From assembly GCA_029204225.1 (NCBI GenBank), contig CM055096.1:6068931-6132930 (forward strand): a stretch of DNA of 64,000 bases. The letters run 5' to 3'. Made by a program: the position numbers and the translations under genes. The notes beneath the pieces are model-generated. The model made no database searches. It saw only the letters and a program-made list of their open reading frames with translations, and was not told where the DNA came from. The DNA is from Diphasiastrum complanatum (taxonomy: Eukaryota; Streptophyta; Lycopodiopsida; Lycopodiales; Lycopodiaceae). Below are positions 56,223 through 64,000 of the stretch, piece by piece. Numbering within the stretch: the first letter of the stretch is position 1; the number at the start of each line of letters is the position of its first letter.

Positions 56223-58120
56223 AAGCTACATCCAAAATCTGCAGCTAATTTAGAGTATTTATAGTTTGAGTGTGGGTGTGGTACTAAAATAAATGTCTTC
56301 ATAATAGACCAAAAACGCGTGTTATTGAGATTGTTATGTTTGATCAGTGGTCAGAATTACTAAAGTATTCCATGCCAGAGAATGTTAACAACAAAAGTTG
56401 TTTGATAAAAAAAAATTGAGTTGTTGCAACAATGCATATCTTCAAAATGCAAGTCAACTGGAATTTGCCTCTACTTCCAGTGTCTCACTTTACTTGAGTT
56501 GAAGATGCATCAGCTTCTTAAGCCTTTATGTAAATCCGTGCAGCACAGAGGCGACAACCTATAAAAGAGAACGCTCGAGCCACTGGCTGCTTAGCTAATC
56601 AGTGGGCCACAATTGCACTTCACTTATTTGGCTTTGGTGATTGGTTAATGTTGATCAATGTCGTAGACTACCCCTCGCATCATTTTACCTGTGAGCCTGA
56701 TAATCCCGTCTGACTATGAACCTTTTTTGGCCTCTTTTGGGCTCAATAGCTGGCAGTTCGTCTGCTTTCTTGCTGATCCTTGATGTAGGGATCCAACAAA
56801 CTATGGGTCCGCCTATTACCTCACCATTAAACTTTACCCAAACATTCTTTTTACAAGCTGCATATGCAATAGATGGTGCAGCAATAGCAGATGCTTTATG
56901 ATTGACATTCTAGAGAAGTGGGCACCTGAGTAGCATGTGTAGGCCTACAAGAGTTTCAAAGCACGACGACAGATGATGATGATGCGCTTGAGATTTCCAC
57001 CTGCAAATTTGCTGGAGACCTGTAGTGGAATTGCAGCCATTTGTTTGTTTAGAAGGTGTATGAAATATGTTGTGAACCAATTGATTCCAATCACCCAGAA
57101 GCCAATCTGCAACGTATCTGACACCTCCATGTGCACGCTTTTTTAATTTGTTCGCTGCTTTTCCGACCATTGTGGCTTTCAAATCCTCCAAGCCCAAATC
57201 TATGCTCTTCAGTTGAAAGAGCAGTCGCAACAGCCTTTCCGGAGGAAACTCATCAGCTCTGAGCAGTTGCTCCTTGATAATCATTATTTCATTCCCATGA
57301 ACGTTAACCTCACCAACCTCTCCAACTGTTGCATTGTAAATTTGTTCCATGGCAATCACAATGGCTGATAGCATACAAAGAATACTAATAAGCTTAATCA
57401 ACTATAATTTATAGAGCATGGGTGCTTAGATCGAAGATGGCCATCTTGTTGAACAAGAAGCTGCATGATGCATGAATGACTTACAGTTCGCAAGATGATA
57501 ATCAATCAAATCTTAGAAAGCACTCAAACAAGCTAAGAAGAGGATTGAGACTGAACATCATGGAAGCGCAATGATTAAACAAGCAAAATATTTACGACTT
57601 TCAACAAAATGAATAATACAAGTATTTGAAAGTAGTGGCAAAAGCCAAAACTCGATTGATCCCTTGTGTTGTTGTTTTGATTACGCCTGCCTGATCCATG
57701 ACTAATCTTGTTCCGTTGCTGCTTGTTTTCTGCCAGCCGCCCTGCTGGTTCTTTTCTGCCAGCTCCTTCTTCTTTTCAACAGAAATGTTGTGTTGAAATA
57801 GTATAAGACCTCAGCGAGTAAAAGAGTGAATGAAGTCTATCTAATATTATTAAGAGCACTGGGATTTGCACATGCACAAGGCTTTAGGGTGCTTTAGGGT
57901 AAAAGTCATGAATAAATTGCTTTGTTAATGAGGAGAGGGGGCGGGGGTCTCCATTGGAGGCCTTTTCACTAAGGGAAGTGTCTTCGACTAAGGGCGTAGC
58001 CCCGCAAATAAGACTTTTCCCATGGTGGAACGGTCAAGGAGGTGGACCTTCCTTGACATGGAAACCTTTTTGACTTTTCTAAATTTTTTTTTTGGTGTGA
58101 AACATTTTTTACAAGAACTG
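56223..58120 (-). repeat. Copy C of the TFIIS-N block, inserted into a copia element
   Basis: Matches copy B from about 44,570 back to 42,629 (inverted). Both edges abut copia coding sequence in the same orientation: protease on the left, gag zinc knuckle on the right. C is closer to B than to A, sharing the segment AAATTAGYTGCAGATTT and the non-TATA upstream sequence. Confidence 0.82.
56690..57350 (-). pseudogene. TFIIS N-terminal domain protein, copy C, disrupted
   Basis: ATG at 57,350. The domain is complete: LLFQLKSIDLGLEDLKATM, VGKAANKLKKRAHGGVRY and DWLLGDWNQLVHNIF. A deletion of about 84 bases relative to copy B at ~56,998 changes the frame, so the basic C-terminal half is replaced by 28 unrelated residues ending at 56,910. 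The intron donor and acceptor are conserved. Confidence 0.7.
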
Positions 58121-58239
58121 CTTGCTACCTTCATCTGTTTGCTTCTTCAAACATTTATTTGCAAAATGCCCTTTGATTCCACAATAAAAGCATTTAAACT
58201 TAGACTTATCTTTCTTTTAGCCAAAATAAGAAGTCTCAA
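58121..58239 (-). pseudogene. Copia gag zinc-knuckle fragment
   Basis: On the minus strand DKSKFKCFYCGIKGHFANKC and LKKQTDEGS: a copia gag zinc knuckle (CX2CX4HX4C). It is cut on the right by the LTR of the next copia element and on the left by copy C. It is the upstream part of the same element whose protease starts at 56,222. Confidence 0.88.
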
Positions 58240-58484
58240 TTAAAATAGCAATGATCGACTTGTACATTGCTTTCTTATTTCGACGGCACCACGTGTGCTT
58301 AGTTCTAGAGTTATCAGGCCATCTTTCTTTTACGAGCCCTTTGAGTGTTTTTAAGCAACTTATCTTTGTACTTACGAGTTAGTTGAATATACAGTTTGAA
58401 GAGAGCAATTCTGTGGTCTTGTTGCACTTGACATTGTGCTATGGTGATTGATCTGGTCGGGTGTTTAAACTGTGTTTTCTTAAC
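58240..58484 (+). mobile_element. 5' LTR of the nearly complete copia element
   Basis: Matches 63,789-64,000 from TTAAAATA onward, with about 17 differences in ~212 aligned bases (hand count). The first two bases of the LTR appear mutated in both copies, so TG is not seen. It contains CACCACGTGTGC near 58,288. The primer site follows immediately. Confidence 0.85.
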
Positions 58485-58485
58485 T

Positions 58486-58497
58486 TGGTATCAGAGC
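58486..58497 (+). other. Primer-binding site, initiator tRNA-Met type
   Basis: TGGTATCAGAGC, the standard copia primer site, within two bases of the LTR end. Confidence 0.95.
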
Positions 58498-59592
58498 CCT
58501 TGGTGGCTTGAATCACCGGACAAGAATAGAGAGCTGCAAATTTACGACGGTTTGTTGGCCAGGAAGCACAAAATTGAGTCTGTGGAGATTTGTGGAACGG
58601 CTCAAAACTGTAAAAAGGATTCAGAGACAGGGAATTGTCGATTGAATCAGAAAGCAAGCAAAGATTGAAGCTGAAAATTCTTCTGGAGGGTTGCTTGGCA
58701 TTTGTGATTGGTTTGAATCCAATCGAACACCGTTTGAAGAGCGGTTTGGAGCAGAAGATTGCCTGCAGTAGGGCGACCTCAGCCAAATAGGAGCTGCAAG
58801 TGAAAGCTCAGGGAAAGCCTGAGTAAAGCCCAATATATCCTTCTCTTCAAAGTTGTTAGGGTTTCAAAGTGCAAAATTTGGGATATCTCCTTGTAGGAGG
58901 CCGGTTTTAGAGCTGTAAGTTGCTGAGAGTGGGCGCCCTGGTAGTGTGATTCTACAGTAGGGAGGCCGTGACTGGTCGTGGAGGAAGAAAACAGCCAGAT
59001 CGATCTACAAGGAGCAGCCATAGCCTGTGAAGAGAGAGAAGAGTCCATCACAGAGAGAGAGAAGAGGAGGAGAGGTCGCGAGACCTCTCGCGTGCCCAGT
59101 TCAGTTAGTCAGTTAGCGGCCCGAAGTGCTTGGTGCTTCGAAGGCCCTTGATCAACGCACAAAAGCGTGGAAAGCCGTCCGATCTCGAAGCACACAGATC
59201 GACGATGGTTATTACACGACAGGTGGGTCGTTGGATCTAAAGGATTCGTTGGATTGATGTGAAAAAGTCTGAAGGGGTCTGAAGTGCAAAGTGCATTGCA
59301 ACTTCATTAAAAATCTTCAAACTGTAAAAATTGTCGGGTCCCAAGTTTTTGAAGGGTGAAGTTTCTTCACACTGAAGAAACAGTTCAAAAACCCAAATTG
59401 CCCTTATTTTCACTTCCTTTAGCCTATTTTGGCCAAACGAAAGACTATAGCCTCCAAACGAAGGGCACCTTGACTGTACCTACAAGTACAGTACACCAAA
59501 ACAGAGTGATTGCCAAGGAAAAAGTGTTCGAAGCGCGTCAAAAGTGATTTCACCATTCCACTGGGCAGGAAGCTGGGAGTTGGGAGGCAATT
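58498..59592 (+). other. Copia untranslated leader
   Basis: About 1.1 kb between primer site and gag without a conserved frame. It includes a purine-rich run with AGAGAGAGAAG near 59,040. Confidence 0.7.
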
Positions 59593-60816
59593 TTGGGCGA
59601 TGCAAGCAAACTTGATGGGGCTTCTAACTACAACATTTGGAAATTCAAAATGAAGAGCATTTTGATGGAGAAAGAGTTGTGGGAGATCATGGCAGGTATT
59701 GAAGTCCGGCCAAATACCACTCCAGGTGACATAAGGGCCTTTGATAAAAAGGCGCAAAGAGCATTGTCCTTGATCAATCTTTCAGTGAAAGACCATGTGA
59801 TTACTCATATAAGTGATGCCACGATGGCTAGGGGAGCTTGGAAAGCTCTTAGAATGCAATTTCAAACTTGCAATCCAGCTCGAGCCATGTTCTTGAAGTC
59901 GGGATTAAACGCAGTAAGGATGGAAGAAAGTGAATTAGTGAGATCTTTCTTCACCAGGATAAAGGAGCTGAGAGATCAACTTCTGGCGATTAGAGAACCA
60001 ATCAAGGATATTGAATTGGTACATACCACCATGAGCGGTGTCTCGGAAGGGCTACAGATATTTGTGAGCGGCATTGCTCCGAGGGAGAGGTTGTCTACTT
60101 TTGAAGACTTCCACGGAATCATGTTGCAAGAAGAGTAGCATCGCGAAGTGGTGAAGTCAAGGCAAACCCCACAGGAGGATCAAGCCTTGCTTGCTAAAGG
60201 CAAGCAGAAAGGATGGAAAATGATTCCTAAGAAATCCAAGGATGATGATGACGAGGGAGAGTCGTCATCAAAAGAGAAAAAGAAGAAGAAAGACAAATGT
60301 TACTATTGCCACAAACCGGGTCATTGGACACGCGAGTGTTATAAGAAGAAAGCGGACATAAAGGCAGGAAAAGTTACTCAACAAGGAAACATTGCCAAAG
60401 ATGATGGAGAAGATGACGAGACAAGTGTCTTCTCATTGGAATTGGCATCCCAAGTTGATGATGGTGCCAGATGGTTCATAGATTCAGGCGCCACAAGGCA
60501 TATGACCGAAAAACGTGATTGGTTTGAAAAATTCTCACCAATCCATGATGGGGATAGGATCACTCAAGCCAATGGAGAGGAATGCCAGATACAGGGTGTG
60601 GGCAATGTACTTGTGCAGTCTTCTGATGGCAAAATTAAAAACATCCCTAATGTACTTTATGTTCCTGGACTCAAAAAGAGTTTGCTTTCTGTTGGTGTAA
60701 TGGCAAATCAACATCTTAAAGTTGAATTTGTCAAGGATGAATGCCTTATGAAGGATATGAACCACAACCATAAAGTGGTGGCAAAGGGTTATAGAGATAG
60801 TAACTGTGGCCTTTAG
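59593..60816 (+). pseudogene. Copia gag and protease, complete element
   Basis: Gag begins with GDASKLDGASNYNIWKFKMK. No ATG is in frame after the TGA at 59,545, so the start codon is probably lost. UBN2-type gag (RAFDKKAQRALSLINLSVKD) runs to a TAG at 60,136, then a Lys-rich region and the zinc knuckle CYYCHKPGHWTREC (60,298). Protease RWFIDSGATRHMT (60,470) has DSG intact and is followed by NVLYVPGLKKSLLSVGVM. A second TAG (60,814) lies before integrase. Everything is in one frame, as in one long copia polyprotein. Confidence 0.93.
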
Positions 60817-62316
60817 AAATTGGATGTTGCAAAACCATGTAAATGTGGTTTGGCTATCTCAACAACATCTCAATCCGAGTTGTGGCATAGAAGACTTGGT
60901 CATTTGAACTATGGGAGCTTGAGATTGATGGCGAAGCTGAAGATGGTAATAGGGTTACCGGCATTGCAGGATGATCATCATGCAATTTGTGAAGGATGCA
61001 TCATGGGAAAGCATCACAGGGAGACATTCAAGAAAGGTGAAGCTGCAAGAGCTAAGAAACTACTGGAACTCATTCACAGCGACCTGTGCAGCCCAATGAA
61101 GACCATGTTGTTGGGGAAAGCATATTATTTTATGACATTCATAGATGATTACTCTAGGAGGACATGGATTTATTTCTTGAAGAAGAAATCTGATGCTTTT
61201 GCTCACTTCAAGGAGTTCAAGACTTTGGTAGAGAACCAACTGGATGCATGCATCAAAGTGCTAAGATCTAATAGAGGGTGCGAATACAAATCTGATTATT
61301 TTGAAGATTTTTGCAAAGAACATGACATTAAAAGACAATTCACACAATCACACACGCCGCACAGTAATGGTGTCGTTGAAAGGAAAAACAAAACTATTAT
61401 GGAGAGTGCACGCTCCATGATGAAGCAAATGGGCTTGATCGATTCACTTTGGTTGGAAGCGTGCAGTGCAGCAACGTTCTTGCAAAACAGGAGCCCTACA
61501 GTTGCGGTTCCAAATGTGACTCCTGAAGAAGCATTTACTAAAATAAAGCCAAAAATCGACAAGTTTCGTGTCATTGGGTGTAAGGCCTATGTACATGTGC
61601 CAAAGGAGGAGCGAAATAAACTTGATGCCAAAGCAATCAAGTGTATCTTCGTCGATTATGATGAAAGAACGAAAGCTTACAAGTGTTTTGATCATGTAAT
61701 GAATAAGATTCACATTAGCAAAGACGTGATCTTTGATGAAACACATAGGTATGAAGATGAAGACCATGCAAGTGGTGAAAGCATCAAAAGACTTCCCACA
61801 ATTCTAGAGGAAGAAGATGAAGAAGCTGCTCCACAAAATGATGCACGTGAAGACGAGAGTCGAGAGGGCAAGTATGAAAGAACACCACCTATTCAAGAGC
61901 CTAGGGGGAGGTACTTGCCAATAGGAGCAATAAAGGAGAAACCGGTTGGAAGTAAGAGACATAACTTGGACACTCCTTGGGATACATACTCTCCACGTAG
62001 TGTATCACCTGAATCTAAGATACCAAAATGGTATGAAAAGGTCATGAAGGACGCAAAGCTAAATCAAACAGGATCTAGCACACAAAGTGAAGTGAGAAGA
62101 TCAACACGAAAAAGGAAGTCTCTCGATTGTTATCATGTGGACTATGCCCTAATGATTGACATTTTGAAGTGTCGAGAGCCATCAACCTTTGATGAGGCAA
62201 AAGATCACAAAGAGTGGCAAAGGGCAATGGAAGAAGAGATAGAATCCATCCACATGCATGATACATGGGAGTTGGTTGATCTACCACTTGGAAAGAAACC
62301 CATTGACAACAAGTGA
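60817..62316 (+). pseudogene. Copia integrase, complete element
   Basis: Pre-integrase ELWHRRLGHLNYGSL with CEGCIMGKHHR, then the core: HSDLCSPM holds the first catalytic Asp, FMTFIDDYSRRTWIYF follows, the second site reads RSNRGCEYK (Asp changed to Asn, Gly to Cys), and VVERKNKTIMESAR keeps the Glu. The Ser/Glu-rich C-terminal region ends with RRSTRKRKS and EWQRAMEEEIESI; then RT begins. With the second Asp lost the enzyme should be inactive. The frame ends at TGA 62,314 where a Trp (KWVF) is expected. Confidence 0.93.
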
Positions 62317-63695
62317 GTGTTTAGAACAAAGTTTCATGCGGATGGCACAATAGCAAAGTACAAGGCACGCCTAGTAGTGAAGGGTTATGAGCAAAGCAAA
62401 GGAATTGACTATGAAGAGACATTTGCTCCAGTGGCTAAGTGGACTACGCTACACCTTATCATTGCCTTAGCATCTCATTTTGGGTGGAAGATCCATCAAA
62501 TGGATGTGAAGTCTGCATTTTTGAATGGTGACTTAGAGGAAGAAGTTTACATGGTCCAACCGTAGGGCTTCATGGCAAAAGGGCAAGAACAGAAGGTATG
62601 TAAACCACACAAAGCACTTTATGGCCTTAAGCAAGCGCCACAAGCATGGTATGGATGCATTGACAGTTATTTTCTTTCTCATGGGTTTGTAAGAACAAAT
62701 TCAGATCCAAACCTTTATGTTCTTATAAATGATGGCAGCATTGCCTTGATTGTACTTTACATTGATGATATCATTATCACGGGCAAGCAATTTGAGATGA
62801 CAGATTTAGATCTTATGCACTATTGCTTGGGTGTTGAAGTATGGCAAACTAGCAGTGATATCAGGTTATGTCAAAACAAGTATGTGGGCAAGATATTGGA
62901 GAGATTTCACATGACAGAGTGCAAACCTTCCAACACCCCTTGTGAAGCTAGTAAGAAATTATCTCGTATTGATGATAGTGCACATGTTGATGCTACACTA
63001 TTTCGTCAACTAGTTGGAAGTTTGATATATCTTACGACTACACGTCCTGATATCTGCTATGCTGTAAGTTTGATTAGCCAATTCATGTCGTCACCCACTA
63101 TGGACCATTGAAAAGCTGCAAAAAGGATTTTGAGATATGTGAAAGGTACACCTAACCTTGCTCTAATCTACAAAAGACAAGGTGTTTTACCTAAGTTGCA
63201 AGGTTATGTTGATGCTGATTGGGTAGGAAGTATAGATGATAGAAAGTCAACAACAAGTTATGCCTTCAATTTTGGTAGTGGTTGTTTTTCATGGTCTAGT
63301 TTGGTAGCGGTTGTTTTTCATGGTCTAGCAAGAAGCAAGATACTATTTCTCTTTCTTCCACAGAAGCCGAATATAAAGCGTTGAGTTCTGCTACCCAGGA
63401 AGCTGTTTGGCTACGTAAGTTGTTATGTGAGATTGGCATGAAGCAGGTAAATCCAACTGTTATTTTCTGTGACAGTCAAAGTGGAATACAATTGGCTAAA
63501 AATCCTATCTTTCACGCAAGGACAAAACATATTGAAGTAAAATATCACTTTGTGCGTGAAAAATTACAATTTGAAGATATAAGTATTGTACATTGTTCTA
63601 CGTTATTACAAGTTGCTGATATATTTATGAAAGCTTTAAGTAAAGAAAAGTTTGAGACTTTTAGAGCCAAACTTGGCTTAGATCTGGTAATGTAA
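62317..63695 (+). pseudogene. Copia reverse transcriptase and RNase H, complete element
   Basis: RT: YKARLVVKGYEQSKGIDYEE, QMDVKSAFLNGDLEEEVYM, LYGLKQAPQAWYG and the catalytic box LIVLYIDDIIITG. Right after it an in-frame deletion of roughly 15 residues joins ITGK to QFEMTDL. Stops: TAG at 62,563 and TGA at 63,109 (Trp expected in HWKAAKRILRY). RNase H: YVDADWVGSIDDRKSTTSY, then a 29-bp duplication (63,271-63,299 and 63,300-63,328) shifts the frame, then NPIFHARTKHIEVKYHFVR and VADIFMKALSKEKF to the stop at 63,693. Confidence 0.94.
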
Positions 63696-63777
63696 AAAGC
63701 CTTTACTTGTAATACTATCATGGAGGTATATTCCATGAATAGAGTAAACTCTAAAATAAAAAGAGACGTTGATCATT

Positions 63778-64000
63778 GAGGGAGAGAGTTAAAATAACAA
63801 TGATCGACTTATACAATGATTTCTTATTTCAATGGCACCACGTGTGCTTAGTTCTAGGGTTATTGGGCCATCTTTCTTTTACGAGCCCTTTGACTGTTTT
63901 TAAGCAACTTATTTTTGTACTTACAAGTTAGTTGAATATACAGTTTGAGGAGAGAAATTCTATGGTCTTGTTGCACTTGACGTTGTGCTGTGGTGATTGA
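63778..64000 (+). mobile_element. Polypurine tract and 3' LTR of the copia element, cut by window end
   Basis: PPT GAGGGAGAGAG (63,778-63,788) followed by TTAAAATAACAATGATC, the start of the LTR. The last ~33 bases of the LTR lie outside the window, so the target duplication cannot be read. Confidence 0.88.

Noticed and set aside
58441-59051. Several frames of 70-115 codons in the copia leader
   Set aside because: They lie between primer site and gag on both strands, share no known domain, and are typical chance frames in a long leader.

Overview
The window is nuclear DNA of a land plant, most likely a repeat-rich intergenic or pericentromeric region. The evidence is plant-type Ty1/copia and Ty3/gypsy LTR retrotransposons, one with the classic initiator-Met primer site and two with a tRNA-Asp type site. 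There is also a CACTA (En/Spm) transposase with plant-like GT/AG introns, very long (AG)n, (TA)n and (CA)n tracts, and no operon structure. The species cannot be named from the sequence.

Layout. 1-3.3 kb: 3' half of a copia element with an internal deletion. 3.3-6.9 kb: copy A of a ~3 kb duplicated block carrying a TFIIS N-terminal (MED26-like) domain gene. 9.1-10.1 kb: microsatellite plus a repeat with a CACTA-like end. 10.7-15 kb: a broken but well-ordered CACTA transposase gene with at least seven exons. 15-22.5 kb: mostly non-coding, with segmental tandem duplications and (AG)n tracts. 22.6-23.4 kb: Ty3 pol remnant. 23.4-27.4 kb: two successive long inverted repeats with unrelated arms but the same ~155-bp loop. 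27.8-29.5 kb: deleted copia element. 29.5-37.1 kb: Ty3 elements sharing one LTR family, one of them a small non-autonomous element, plus a 378-bp inverted-repeat element found again at 37.6 kb. 39.3-41.1 kb: 3' end of a second CACTA element. 42.1-45.1 kb: copy B of the TFIIS-N block, the only copy with an intact reading frame. 46.6-51.5 kb: copia fragment joined to a Ty3 LTR and gag. 51.4-54.2 kb: recent 1.37-kb tandem duplication containing a copia LTR. 53.5-56.2 kb: copia protease joined to about 2.2 kb of unrecognised coding-like sequence where integrase, RT and RNase H should be. 56.2-58.1 kb: copy C of the TFIIS-N block, lying inside that copia element between zinc knuckle and protease. 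58.2-64 kb: nearly complete copia element with both LTRs, cut by the window edge.

Nearly all coding sequence belongs to mobile elements and is inactivated by stops, frameshifts or deletions; many stops look like C-to-T transitions. The only candidate working gene is the TFIIS-N protein of copy B (43,356-44,138). The most interesting items are the chimeric copia element with foreign ORFs, the paired foldback structures sharing a loop, the TSD-less 378-bp element whose empty site is visible in the same window, and the TFIIS-N gene family moving within a transposon landscape. All domain calls were made by eye, without database searches.
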